Made by a program: the position numbers and the translations under genes
Origin: Typha latifolia
Lineage: Eukaryota; Streptophyta; Magnoliopsida; Poales; Typhaceae
DNA: 64,000 bases
Reading direction: 5' to 3'
NCBI GenBank assembly: GCA_019914945.1
Contig: CM034102.1
Span: forward strand, 12,017,501-12,081,500
The notes under the pieces: generated by a model
Seen by the model: only the letters and a program-made list of their open reading frames with translations
Told to the model about the DNA's origin: nothing
The model's database searches: none
In this document: positions 32,941 to 44,565 of the stretch, piece after piece
Layout of the letters: each line of letters opens with the position of its first letter
How positions within the stretch are numbered: position 1 is the stretch's first letter

Positions 32941-33595
32941 ATTTTTCATATTTACACCCTCTGCAAATTCGAACTGCAGCTAGGACGAAAATACGATATA
33001 GTGAGGATAATGGTGGTGGTGATGGGTGGAGTAGATGATAAGGTTTTGGATGATAATGGAGATGAGGGTGGATAGTTGATGTAGTTTAAGGGATAAAGAC
33101 GAAGGGAAAAAAGTGGTCGAGATCTTAAGGAGGAGAGAAGACTCGACAGACGAGGGAGATTAAAAATTAGATGAGACTTTGCCGACGGTAGAGGTGGCTG
33201 ATTGGTGAAGAGGGAGGAGAGAGATTAGGGTAGAGAGACTAGAGAGAGGATAGATTGGTAAATAGTTAAATGATTGCATTGATGATCTCAATTGATATAT
33301 TTATCAAACCAACTACGTACCTTTCTCATGGACCCATTTAAGAAATAAAATTTAATATTTAATATTTAGACCCCACACAAATGGATTAGATTGAAGGGAG
33401 AAAGAACACTTCCAGCTATCAAGTGAATTATTAGAGATGCACACTGATTGAAAATAAGTAAAAAGTAAACCAGGGTGTTAAATGAGAATTATAGGAGGTA
33501 AAAGAGAAGTCAGATTATAAAATTCTTAAAGACGGAGTGTAAATCACAAAATAGATAAAATATAGGGTGTGATTTATAAAAAACTATTGTGTTTG
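32941..33595. other. Spacer with a fragment of the family 2 5' flank
   Basis: After a G-rich stretch with GATGG/GGTGG motifs, 33255-33420 matches sequence flanking exon 1 of family 2 (GATTGCATTGATGATCTCA, ATTTAATATTTAGACCCC, as at 21602-21700), followed by half a fold-back MITE. No coding exon. Confidence 0.45.
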
Positions 33596-34075
33596 GCTAG
33601 TGTCTTTTTCTTCTCATAATAATAGCTGCATGCACATATGTGTGGTTTAGGTTTACTATGCAAACACAAATTTTAGATAAAATGGTTTGGGACAATGTAC
33701 TTAAATTCATTATTTTCTCTTTCATATAGTATTTTGCATTTATTAACAAAATTTAATTATTATTTTTTATGTTTAAAAAATATTATATTATTTCAATCAT
33801 TCTAACTCTCTCTCTCTCTGTCTCTCACTCCTTTCCTCGTCCATCCACTAAATCAGTTTACAACTAAATATTATATTTTCTTAAACCGATCTAAACTACT
33901 TTATTTAATTTTAAGGATAGACAGTAGCTAACCAGGTTTAATTAGGAGAACATCCACCTTATTGGATACATAAACACCCATACGTATATTACGCTTGTCA
34001 TCGAATCACACTCATATACGGTCATTAATTTTCAGGGCATGTAGACAAAAGCTAATCTATCTAGTTAACTCGATC

Positions 34076-34536
34076 GGCGGATTGTCTTTACGGGGAATTT
34101 GACTTGAAAGAGCGACTCCGTCAGGCATGGTGGCCACAAAACATGCAATGCCCATATGTGCTAAATATGTCATGACCCCCCGAATTGATGAAGAGATCAA
34201 ACAAGAATCCTACAAGTACTCCTATAAGAAAACTCCGACGACTCTTTTTTAGCAATGCCCATTCGGCGTACGACGCCACATCCACCACTGCATTGCGTGC
34301 TATCATTTGGGAGGGTGCGTACGTGCTTTGCCGATGAGTTGCATGCTGCGATGGTGCACGATGCGACTTTCACCATTATTGTGTTCCGTGCTGCGGCTTT
34401 GAAACGGTGCTTGTCTGAGAAGACGTCCACACTAGCGAGCCCGCTTGGTCCTTCGGCCCGAATGACCTTTTTCACATCGTCCACTCCAATGCTTCCTCGT
34501 CCTGATGCATGGAGGATTCCATCATAGACCTCTACA
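34076..34536 (-). pseudogene. Family 2 3' exon pseudogene
   Basis: The C-terminal end (GACTCCGTCAGGCATGG), the GATGAAGAGATCAAACAAG region and the CCACATCCACCACTGC region are recognisable. The first glycine-rich segment is deleted (the sequence jumps from AAACTCCGACGACTC to the ACGACGCCACATCC part) and an unrelated stretch (about 34310-34400) is inserted. The proximal end TGATGCATGGAGGATTCCAT is kept. No exon 1 nearby. Confidence 0.75.
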
Positions 34537-34565
34537 TGTGGACGTGAAAGATGTATGTTAAGGTA

Positions 34566-34568
34566 TGA

Positions 34569-34603
<35 letters not shown>

Positions 34604-34694
34604 TGTTAGCATGCTATCTTATCTATTAGCTTAAACATATATATATATATATGTATATATATTGTTAGCATGCTATCTTATCTATTAGCTTAAA
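34566..34694. repeat. (AT)n tracts with a duplicated 3' neighbour
   Basis: The segment TTGTTAGCATGCTATCTTAT to TTAGCTTAAAC occurs twice, each time after a (TA)n tract. Confidence 0.9.
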
Positions 34695-34699
34695 CTTCA

Positions 34700-35640
34700 A
34701 TTTAAGTCATCGGGGTTAGCACACGATGACTTGTGGAATAGGAATATGTTTTTTTTTTAAAATAAGCATCCTTGTTCTGGTAGAGTAATTAGTAACTAAA
34801 AAATAACTTACCTTATTCTAATATACTAATTCAACATTCTCTCTCATCTTATTTCATATAACTTTTAAAACTAATTTATTAGTAACTAAAAATTACTATA
34901 TTTTACTATTTTGAGACGACAGCACTAATTATCAGTCAAATTAGCTGCAGTATGTAAAAAATGTTTTGTCCTCTCTCTCTCTCTCTCCACTTGAGTCCAG
35001 TCAACTGACCTCATGTCATCCATTGGAATCCACTATCATCGGGCTTCACCTAGTTAAACCTCGTCCTCCACCAACAAACCTCATCCTCCGCCGACATGAG
35101 TTTTTTTTAAGCATTAATTAATATTATTGTTTACATCTTAATATGCTCACTATTAGTGTTTACTGTAGCTAATCCTTTAGTTTAGATCATTATGGAAATC
35201 CATGTGGGAGAGTAGCATAATAGATAGCTAATAATTTTTTTACATCCTAATGTGCTCACTTATGTGTCAATTAATTATAGCTAATCAATTATTTACGAAC
35301 CTCAAATCAAAATGTTGGATATATGTCTCTAGCTACTCACTTTGTTAGTTTTTATTGGACTTCGTAAAAATGCATTATCATTTTTTGTCAATTTGAACTT
35401 TTACATAATTTTATAACACATTTGTGGTTTACACCCTACATTTTTACTATTTACAAATCAACCCATCGGATTTAGCAAATATATGTAGAAAACACCTTAG
35501 GTTAAATTTTAAATAATGTATAAAACACCTTAGGTTAGATTTAAAGTAACATTGTCAGAATATTCCATTAAATAGAGATATTTTATTTTAAAAATATCTA
35601 AAATGTCCTTAGTATGACTTGGTTGAGGGGACTAGTTAAA
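34700..35640. other. Unassigned AT-rich spacer
   Basis: No gene seen. 35390-35600 resembles the terminal half of the fold-back MITEs (AATTTTATAACACATTTGTGG, CACCTTAGGTTAGATTT). Confidence 0.3.
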
Positions 35641-36350
35641 GACTTCAAACATGGGAAGGTGTTCACGGAGTAGTTGAAGAATTCACATTGGAATAGCATT
35701 CGAACGGAACCTACGGAACGCCATTGGTTGGAACTCAAACCGTTCGAACAATTCAGATCTGGTTCGAACGGTTTTGTTAAGTTTGCTCATCTTGGTTCTT
35801 GTTAGGCTTTTCTGTAAGCAATCTTTATAGGGATATAAAAGGAGATCCTAAAAAAGGTTAGGGCACCACTCTAGGCCAGCTAAGGTGATACAAAAGGGAA
35901 GAGTGGTGAGCTCTTCGAGATGCTTGAAGTTTTGAAGATATTGGGATCATTCTATACCAACTTTGTCTAAGATTAAAGAAGATATTTGAGATAGCCTTAA
36001 GAGTCACTGAAGCTGAGTTACAACCTTAAGAGTCAAATAGGTTATGAACCAAGCACAAGAGGTGATAAATTAAGAGAAAGTCAAGCAAAGCATTATCGTG
36101 GTGATTGTAGTATTTGCAATATATTTGTAAGTGTTTTTGTAACCATAATATTCATACTGCTTGGTTTTACCTCGTGAAAGAGGCACGTGGTTTTTTTTTA
36201 TCATTGGTTGACAAGAATGTTTCCACGTTAAATTGTTTTGTTTGTGAATGCATCATTTTTGTCTTTTGCTCACGAAGTGTCATTAGTAGTGTTTCTTGTC
36301 TAGCAAGGGTCTACTTTTTCACATTTTTGCTTTAGAAATTTTTCACAGAA
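35640..36350 (+). mobile_element. Copia LTR-like segment (second subfamily)
   Basis: TTCGAACGGT repeats (35700-35780), TATAAAAGGAGATCC as promoter, GAAGCTGAGTTACAACC, and GCTTGGTTTTACCTCGTGAAAG near the end give the plan of a SIRE-like LTR. The ends could not be placed. Confidence 0.45.
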
Positions 36351-36359
36351 GTAAAATTA

Positions 36360-37680
36360 GAACGATATGCCAATTTCTGCCATTTTCTTGTACCGCCGTA
36401 TTTACTTTCCTAATGAGTACCATGGTAAACGAAAAATTATGAGTATAGATGTTTTATTTTGGCATTTCCTTCATTACTTTTGGTTGTCTGTATAAACTTT
36501 GAAAGTGAATGTTAATGGTCGGTATGTTCTTTAAAACAAGAGATTGCTTCAGTTGTCCTTAACAACGCTTCCCAAGACCCTAATTATTTTTCTCTTGGTA
36601 GTGTATATGGAACGTCAATTTGGGAGAGATTTGTGAAACAATTGATGGTCTCTTTAACTTGCTTGCAGCTGAATATAAACAAAGAATTGCTGAAAGGTCA
36701 GCTTCATGAGTCAAGCTTTTTTTCCCTGAATGCGCATGGGTAGGTAGTAACTGTAACATCAACAACAACAAATACTGGTCTCATGCTTCTTGTCTATCAC
36801 TCAAATTCAGCTTAAATAGTTTTTGGCTCGACTTAAGCTGTCCGGCTTGATCCGAATCGACTTGAATAAGCTCAATTCAGGTTTGATCTTGTTCGACTCG
36901 AGTTGAACTGACTCGAGTCTGATTTCAGAATAAGACTCGAAATTTAATCGTGAATTGAGCTTGAGCTATGTCAAATTATTGAAGCCGATGGACAGAAACA
37001 TAGTAAAAATAAGGCTGGATCCTCTTCAGAGGGAAAGTAACAATTTCGTTTGATTCTGAGAATGATAAGTATGAACCTGAGGAGAAGTTCTAATTCTTTA
37101 CATAAGAGACTTGATCAAATTTAGAATCAACTGAGAGATCTGAGGCTGTTAATGGTTGGACACATGGATGATATTCGATCATACTAGGCTGGCTTCGCTC
37201 TTAACAGGCTCGACAAAGTTTTATGCTGAACAACGTTCTTAATATTCTAAATCAAAACTTTCCTCCACCTCTTGAATAGTTACTTAATTTGTCAATTTAT
37301 GGTGGGGAAGATAGAGGAGTAGAGAGAGCCTATATGAGTAAAATAATTTTCTTTGAAACTTTGAACTACCTGGCTTGTATAACTGAAGGTTATCTGTGCC
37401 TGCTTGCTTATTTGTTTTGCACTTGATTAGGATCATGGGTATGTTATGCTTACTAATTTATCATGTTTGTTTTTCATACTTGCTCTTCACGTAGTCTTGG
37501 ATTGCTTTTTGTTTACTACAGGTATTCTTTAGTAAATCTTATGGAGTCGCTATATGCTCATATATGATTGAATGTAACAATGCAACAGTTAGATATTTTG
37601 TCACAAATTATCTAAGGAAAAGATTAAAAGGAATTTTTATATTGGCAAATGTCTTCTATGTGTATATATCTATGTACTAT
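36360..37680 (+). other. Possible gene remnant, not recognised
   Basis: A stop-free + frame (about 36520-36750) includes NNASQDPNYFSLGSVYGTSI followed by WERFVKQLM. A shorter one near 37030 reads KVTISFDSENDKYEPEEKF. Composition is protein-like and different from the repeats, but no splice model, start codon or family could be established. 36830-36960 is a GAGCT/CGACT-rich MITE-like stretch. Confidence 0.25.
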
Positions 37681-37682
37681 GA

Positions 37683-37721
<39 letters not shown>

Positions 37722-37739
37722 TGATTATAAGATTTAGAT

Positions 37740-37933
37740 CGGAGATTTTTAAGTTTGAGAGCAACATAAGTCATAGCGTTCGAATGCATCATAGCAAGCG
37801 TTCGAATTTACAACTACATAGACAAGGTTGTTCGAATACACCTTGACAGCTGTTTGAATATAAAGGAGATTTTCAAGCATTCGAACACGGTCTTGCAATC
37901 ATTCAAAGTTACAGAGTTAGTTTTGTAGTAGTC
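37740..37933 (+). mobile_element. Copia LTR, left half (split by the gypsy element)
   Basis: Matches 2581-2724: ATCATAGCAAGCGTTC, GGTTGTTCGAATACACCTT, GTTTTGTAGTAGTC. It continues at 42316. Confidence 0.8.
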
Positions 37934-38649
37934 TGATACGATTCGGACTTCACCGACGTCGTCTCGAGCTTGGATTTACCTTAGGATAAGATTGAGTTTT
38001 AGGATAAGATTGAGTTTTAGGATAAGATTGTGTTTTAGGATAAGATTGAGTTTTAGGATAAGATTGTGTTTTAGGATAAGATTGAGTTGTTGGTTAGCCT
38101 ATAAAAGTATGTGTAGGGCAACCAAAATTAGGAATTGATTATTGAGAATTGAGTTTGCCTTGCCTCCTTCGTCTTCTTCGCTCCTGTTCCCTCAATCTCC
38201 CCGGCGACGCCGCTTCTAATCTCCCTCGACAGGCCAATCACCCTAGTCCCTTAGGAGTGGCCCTCTTCTCCCCCTTCTTCCAATTTATCCATCGCTATCC
38301 CTAACCTTTCCATCATCCATAACCCTTCCACCATCACTTTTACACCGGTGCCACCCCATCAACACCGGCCCTCCACAATCCACCATTACCCAGGATTTCG
38401 TGCCTTCATCCACGGAATCCAAAAACAGAGTATCCTGACGTTCGTCTACTAAACGAACGATATCTCGAGATCCCCAACTCCGATTCGCCTGAAACTAGAT
38501 CCGTTGGAAAGCTCTTTTCCGGGCCTACAACATATCAAAATTTCACAGTGATCCAACGGCGGGATATTTCGGGATCTTATCTTAAAGTTCCGTGCAAGAT
38601 CGTAACAATCTGGTATCAGAGCCATAGCACCAAAAGAGGGTTCGTATCA
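37934..38649 (+). repeat. 5' LTR of the gypsy derivative
   Basis: 716 bp from TGATACGATTCGGAC to GGTTCGTATCA. Promoter motif CCTATAAAAGTATG near 38099. Confidence 0.9.
37981..38089 (+). repeat. 18-bp minisatellite in the LTR
   Basis: TTAGGATAAGATTGWGTT is present six times here and five times in the 3' LTR (about 41621-41712). It lies upstream of the LTR promoter. Confidence 0.9.
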
Positions 38650-38652
38650 AGC

Positions 38653-38666
38653 TGGTATCAGAGCCA
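38653..38666 (+). other. Primer binding site (initiator tRNA-Met type)
   Basis: TGGTATCAGAGCCA three bases after the 5' LTR is the usual plant LTR-retrotransposon PBS. An identical motif lies 46 bp upstream, inside the LTR (38611). Confidence 0.85.
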
Positions 38667-38690
38667 CCGTTCCTCGGACAAGCGCTTCCA

Positions 38691-39762
38691 ATGACGACCA
38701 CCAGATCCATGGCTGCACGGCGTGATGATGAAGAAGAGATTCTCCCAATAGAGGAGGAAGAGACGATTGCGGGGACTTCCACCCGCGGAACCATCCGATC
38801 TAATCGGAATACGGAAGAGCCTAGCGTTCTATCCATGTTGGGGTCTATTTCAGAGCAGATGGCCATCAACCACCAGATGATGATGGAGATGATGCGGGAA
38901 CTACGGGCGTCAAGGGAAGCAATGTCTAACGGGAAGGCACCATCGACCCCACGACGCGAGTCCACCCCCTTGAATCAATCCTCACCGGTTCAGCCTTTGC
39001 AACCACAAGAGCCGCTGCTACCACCACCCTATGGGCAGAGGCAAGCAAGGATGGTTACACCAGGACCAGTTGCAGGTGAACCCATCCGACGAGCGAATCA
39101 CCATGGAGACCACATTGGAGATCAAGATCCATGGGCGGGCCGATACGATCCGGAACCACGGCGAGTTGATCTAAACCGAAGGAGGGATCATCAACTCTTC
39201 ATGGTGCATCCTCCGCCGGTTAGACAAGGAGTTGGGCATGATCTGGAACGAGACAACGGCATTCGTGGACAAGTCGTGCGTCTCGAATTCCCCAAGTTCA
39301 AAGGTGGCGATCCAATTGATTGGTTGTATAGGGCGGAGCAATTCTTTGCATACCAAGGTACGGCGGAAGAATACAAGGTGACGCTTGCAAGCTTCCACCT
39401 TGAGGATGCGGCGCTTCATTGGTTTCGATCAGCCAATGCCATTGAGGCCATCGAAACTTGGGCTGAATTTTGCGCCGATATCACACGGCGATTTGGAGTA
39501 TCGGGCTATGAAGACTTTGATGCTCTCCTCTCAAAGACGGTTCAGAAGACCACGGTTGGGTCATACCAAGAAGAATTTGAGAGGATTAGTAGCCGATGTC
39601 ATCCACCATGGACGGATCGGCAACTTCGCAAGCACCTTCATCTCCGGGCTGCGGGGTGACATACAAGCCGATGTGAGGGCTTTAAGGCCTAGAACCTTAA
39701 AGGAGGCCTTCCAAGATGCGGTGCTTATGGAAGACAAGCATAGAGCCATGAAGATACACTAG
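38691..39762 (+). pseudogene. Gag of the gypsy derivative (frameshifted)
   Basis: The ATG at 38691 opens a 322-codon frame with an acidic, coiled N-terminus, a proline-rich middle, and the retrotransposon gag core (FPKFKGGDPIDWLYRAEQFF; then LHWFRSA and EFERISSR). Near 39600 the frame shifts, and the rest (STFISGLRGDIQADVRALRP, LKEAFQDAVLMEDKHR) continues in another frame to 39762. A zinc knuckle CFRCDEKFVPGHRC is readable near 39970. Not translatable as one protein. Confidence 0.85.
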
Positions 39763-40225
39763 AAGCAGAGTTGGACAAGCCAAGGAAGCCGCAATCAAGC
39801 TCTACCAAACATAGCGGCAGGAAACACTAGCGGAGTACCAAGAGCTGCTACTGCATTGATACCTCCTCGAGCACCCTTGAAGCCATCCCAAGATGTGAAG
39901 TACGCACCTAGAGGTCCGGGCGAGCACTCACACCTGCCCAAGTAGAAGAAAGAAGAGCCAAGGGCTTATGCTTCCGTTGTGATGAGAAGTTTGTACCGGG
40001 GCATCGTTGTGCTAAACCGATGGGATCGGTGATGCTCATCGATGGATTGGAGGAAGCGGAGGATGAGCTTGCAGCTGAAAGCGCAGATGTGGCTGGACAT
40101 CGAGGAGAAGAAGTTGAGGAGCAAAACGTGGAGGACGTGATAGCTGAAATCTCCCTCCACGCTTATTCGGGGACGGCGGCGCCAAAGACATTGCGGGTGA
40201 ACGGAGTAGTCAAGAAGACCACAAA

Positions 40226-40560
40226 GTGAGAATCTTGATTGACACCGGGTCCACCCACAACTTCATTGACATGAGGCTCCTTAGGAAGATTGGGCTCGAG
40301 TCGGAACCCACGGAAGGGTTCGATGTGACGATTGGAGATGGCACCACCTTGCGAGCGCATTCTATTTGTGGAGGTGCAGAATTGAAGGTGCAAGGCCAAA
40401 CTTTCACATTGGATCTTTATCCATTGGCCTTGCAAGGTGCCGATATTGTTTTAGGGACCCAATGGCTTCGGAGCTTGGGGCCCGTGACCTTTGATTTTAT
40501 AAGCCTCACATTGACCTTTTGGAGAGATGGTCGAGAGTGTTGTTGGATGGAAGTAAACCG
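40226..40560 (+). pseudogene. Retroviral-type aspartic protease domain
   Basis: ILIDTGSTHNFID supplies the catalytic Asp-Thr-Gly. It is followed by GGAELKVQGQTFTLDLYPL and ADIVLGTQWLRSLGPVTFDF, typical of plant gypsy proteases. The frame then runs into the deletion junction where reverse transcriptase should begin. Confidence 0.85.
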
Positions 40561-41000
40561 CCGCTTGAACTTTCAAAAGAAAGGAGCTCGCTTCTTTCTC
40601 GGCACCCACTTTTCCTTTCTTTTCAGATCTACGAAGAGCCGGTGCGAGAGGATAGTGATCTGGTCCGACTCATGGAGGAGTTGAGAGCGAACCCCTCAAG
40701 CAACCCCGAGCACGAGGAGCGCAATGGGTTAGTACTAGAGCACGGGCGAATCAAGGTACCCCGAAACGAAGAGCTACGGAGGCTATTGATGGCACACTTC
40801 CATGATACTCCTATAGCAGGTCATGAAGGGGTATTACGTACTTACAAGCGGCTGGCCCAAAACTGTACTTGGACTGGGATGAAGACGGACGTGAAGAAGT
40901 ATGTGCGTGAATGTCAAATCTGCCAACGAGCCAAATCGAGGCGGTTTATGGGCGCACTCCCGCCTCTTGTGTGCCTACGATAGACTCGCGGCGACGGATA
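40560..41000 (+). pseudogene. Integrase N-terminal zinc finger after the RT deletion
   Basis: After a short post-protease stretch (SLLSRHPLFLSF) the frame goes straight to the pre-integrase linker (RNGLVLEHGRIKVP). The H2C2 finger follows: HFHDTPIAGHEGVLRTYKRL to CQICQRAK. The whole RT/RNase H segment is missing. The finger ends at GALPP, where a second deletion removes the D,D,E core. Confidence 0.85.
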
Positions 41001-41550
41001 GGACTGAGCTTGACTTGGAGCTTGCTGATCGAGATGAAACATTGAGACGGCTCAAGACTCACCTAGCCACAAAGACAAAACCGCATGAAGCAAACGCATG
41101 ACAAAGGCAGACGTGAGCGAGAATTTGAGGTGGATCAATTGGTGTTCGTTCGAGCTCAACCGTATCGACAGTCCACATTGAGGCCAATTTTGAACCAAAA
41201 GTTGGGATACAAGTACTATGGTCCGTACCGAGTGCTACAACGAATCGGTCCAAAAGTAGCTTACCGATTGGACCTACCTGAAGGAACCAGGATACATCCC
41301 GTCTTCCATGTCTCGGCATTGAAGGCCCAGATCGGGCCTAACCATGTAGTGGGTTCGACCTTACCCGAACCAATGGAGGAAGATGGCTCCAATGAGCCGG
41401 TTCGAGTCCTAAGTCGTAGGAGAAGACGCCAAGGATCAGATTAGAGAGACGAAGTGCTGATTGAGTGGCTGGGCAAACCTGCGACGAGTCTACATGGGAG
41501 CTAGAGACAGACATCATGGATCGCTTCCCAAATTTCAAACCTTGAGGACA
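41000..41550 (+). pseudogene. Integrase C-terminus and chromodomain traces
   Basis: Frames with REREFEVDQLVFVRAQPYRQ, KYYGPYRVLQRIGPKVAYRL and IHPVFHVSALK are the GPY/F module. Then, with stops and shifts, come DEVLIEWLGKPA, TWELETDIMDRFPNF and LEDKVAEAW, the usual end of a chromovirus polyprotein. Confidence 0.8.
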
Positions 41551-41572
41551 AGGTTGCGGAAGCGTGGTGGAT

Positions 41573-42310
41573 TGATACGATTCGGACTTCACCGACGTCG
41601 TCTCGAGCTTGGATTTACCTTAGGATAAGATTGAGTTTTAGGATAAGATTGTGTTTTAGGATAAGATTGAGTTTTAGGATAAGATTGTGTTTTAGGATAA
41701 GATTGAGTTGTTGGTTAGCCTATAAAAGTATGTGTAGGGCAACCAAAATTAGGAATTGATTATTGAGAATTGAGTTTGCCTTGCCTCCTTCGTCTTCTTT
41801 GCTCCCGTTCCCTCAATCTCCCCGGCGACGCCGCTTCTAATCTCCCTCGACAGGCCAATCACCCTAGTCCCTTAGGAGTGGCCCTCTTCTCCCCCTTCTT
41901 CCAATTTATCCATCGCTATCCCTAACCTTTCCATCATCCATAACCCTTCCACCATCACTTTTACACCGGTGCCACCCCATCAACACCGGCCCTCCACAAT
42001 CCACCATTACCCAGGATTTCGTGCCTTCATCCACGGAATCCAAAAACAGAGTATCCTGACGTTCGTCTACTAAACGAACGATATCTCGAGATCCCCAACT
42101 CCGATTCGCCTGAAACTAGATCCGTTGGAAAGCTCTTTTCCGGGCCTACAACATATCAAAATTTCACAGTGATCCAACGGCGGGATATTTCGGGATCTTA
42201 TCTTAAAGTTCCGTGCAAGATCGTAACAATCTGGTATCAGAGCCATAGCACCAAAAGAGGGTTCGTATCAAGCCGGGTATCGAGCCTATAGCCGAGGAAG
42301 GATCGTATCA
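41573..42310 (+). repeat. 3' LTR of the gypsy derivative with a 40-bp extension
   Basis: Preceded by a purine-rich tract (GGTTGCGGAAGCGTGGTGGA). 698 bp match the 5' LTR (one 18-bp unit fewer). After GGTTCGTATCA at 42270 it continues 40 bp, with a PBS-like GGGTATCGAGCC, to a second terminus GGATCGTATCA directly before the TSD. Confidence 0.88.
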
Positions 42311-42315
42311 TAGTC

Positions 42316-42840
42316 AAATCATTCGAACGGACATTTTTGCATTCGAACAGTATCAAAAATCTACTACCCTATGAGATTCTTTTATAGATCTATTTTGACT
42401 TATCTTGAAAAATATATAAGGGTTAGTATGCCCTAACACTAAGTGTCATCAAGATTAATTTGAAGAGACTTTATTGAAGAAAGAATGACTTCCTTCGACG
42501 AAGGTTCTCAATTTCACCATTGACTAAAGGTTTATCATTTTAAAGAGTTACAAAAATAGTAGATCGATTTCAAGGGTTATTGAAATTAGAAACTTTTCAC
42601 GGGAAGTAGCAAATCATGGGTTTAAGTGAGCAAGATGAGTGAGTTGTGGGTATTGACAATAGTATATAAATCAATCTTATAAACTACTACTGATTTGAGT
42701 TTCGATTCATAATTTTTTACTTGATTTGGGGCTTTTCTATGTAAAAATCTTACTGTTTGGTAGACTTAATTTTATTCATTTATTATTCTAAATAATTATT
42801 TACATTAAGCAACATTTTGGAAAGTCATGCCTAGGAGTTT
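42316..42840 (+). mobile_element. Copia LTR, right half
   Basis: Continues the LTR interrupted at 37933; matches 2725-3260 (AAGAAAGAATGACTTCCTTCG, GGGGCTTTTCTATGTAAAAA). Confidence 0.75.
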
Positions 42841-44565
42841 TTCTAAGTAAAATTATCTTATTATTTAGGTACTGTGTAGGAATATTGACCATATCCATGT
42901 TGAAAAAACTAAAACTTATATGAATACCTAGGTATGCTCTTATACTAAATGAAAAGCATAAGAAACGTCTTAAGAGATGAGATGAGATCTATCACATGCT
43001 ATAAATAATTATATTTTAAAAATAAAGCGTGAAAAAGATGATCGCAAATACAAAAGTTTTTATGTAGAAAAACTCAAAACTAGGTAAAAGACCACGAATC
43101 TAAAATCGGATTAAAACCAATCACAAAAATTTGTAGCAGTAAAAAAAAGCTTACAAATCACTCGTCAATCCTCATGACTCAATCTATACCAACCTTGCTC
43201 ACTAGACTCCACGACACACTATTTTCTATGATAGGTTTCCAAACCTTAGTGACCCTTAAGATTGATCCTTCTATCGCAGTGAACCTTAAGACGTAGTTCT
43301 TCTAAATTATAGTTATTGGGTTGTTTGTGAGAAGTTATTATAAGAGAGGTATGGGTAGTTATAATCGTAAGTAGTTATTACTATTTTAAAATCTCTGTTA
43401 ATATATGTTTGTTTTAGTATGGAATATGGTTGATTATATATGTGAAGTTAATGAGAATTTTAGATATTTATATAGGAATGGAAAGTTGAGGTAGTGGAGA
43501 GAAATTAAGTTAAAAGAATGTTAGTTGTAGAACACTTGAGAGGTGGAGAGAAATAAGAAGTTAAATGACTTAGTCACATGAGAGTGAAAGGGGAGAGATA
43601 TATGAAATAAAAATGAAATTATAAAATAGTTATAGGAGAATAAAAGGTGGAGACATATAGAAAGTTAAATGAATTAGTCATAAGAGAGTAAAATATAGAG
43701 AAAATAGGGAGTTATGAAATATTAATAATATAATTTTGGTATGTGAATCAATCATATGCTTCCATGTGGATAAGGAAACATAAATTTAATAATATTAGAT
43801 ATTGATTCAACTAATACAAGTGGTACAATAACAAGATGCCACATAGTATGAAATATATTATGATGTTTAACTTATACGAGAGTTTTGTATAATTTAAACT
43901 TACTTTTATTAGCTCATATGTAAAATACAAGAATATACTCATGTTTGGCGCTTTATAGATAAAAAGATAAATATGTTAATAGTAAAATATAATCCAATAA
44001 TCATCTAATTGGTCAAGAATTATATTTGACAACATTGTACATCTTTTAGAACAATGCCAAATCAGATTCCAGAAATTAGCTCTAAGTTGGATAGAATTTT
44101 TTAAATATCCCCAAGGTATATATAAAATAATAACAAAAAATATTATGTATTATTCTGAAGACAAATTTAAATAATACTATGTGAAACTATATATATATTA
44201 TATGTTTATATTATAAAATATTAAAATATTATTCAATGAGTATAATCACCGAAATATCCCTATCGTATGGGTCGTTATATAGGATGTCATTAAATTATTA
44301 TAAAACTTGACATATTAATATTTTAAGATGATATTTATGTCTCAAGGGTAATTATATAATTATTAAAATTTAGAACCTTATACATATATATGATAAGAGT
44401 TTGTGTATTATAATACTGATACTATAAGCAAATATATGCTAATTAACTGAATATAATTTTTGAGTAATTATAATTATAATATTTGAGATATGGTATGTAT
44501 ATGTAGATCATATATTTTATTTTGAACTAGTCGAAATGCCTGTCAACAAATATTAGATAAGCATT
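42841..44565. other. AT-rich spacer with a reversed copia LTR piece
   Basis: 42945-43300 reads as a reversed SIRE-like LTR (AAAAGTTTTTATGTAGAAAAAC). It is paralogous to 57785-57900. The remainder to 44565 is very AT-rich, without ORFs or recognised repeats. Confidence 0.4.

Larger units (their letters stand above)
37934..42310 (+). mobile_element. Non-autonomous Ty3/gypsy chromovirus derivative, 4.4 kb
   Basis: Two LTRs flank an internal region holding gag, a protease, an integrase zinc finger, the integrase C-terminus and chromodomain traces. The reverse transcriptase/RNase H and the integrase catalytic core are absent. TSD TAGTC (37929-37933, 42311-42315); the empty site is in the paralogue at about 2720 (GTAGTAGTCAAATCG). 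Apart from an 18-bp repeat unit and a 3' extension, I noticed only two base differences between the LTRs by eye (near 38187/41809), so it moved recently and must have used enzymes in trans. Confidence 0.92.

Noticed and set aside
38611..38666. tRNA-like TGGTATCAGAGCC motifs
   Set aside because: Short complements of the initiator tRNA 3' end acting as a retrotransposon PBS; no cloverleaf surrounds them.
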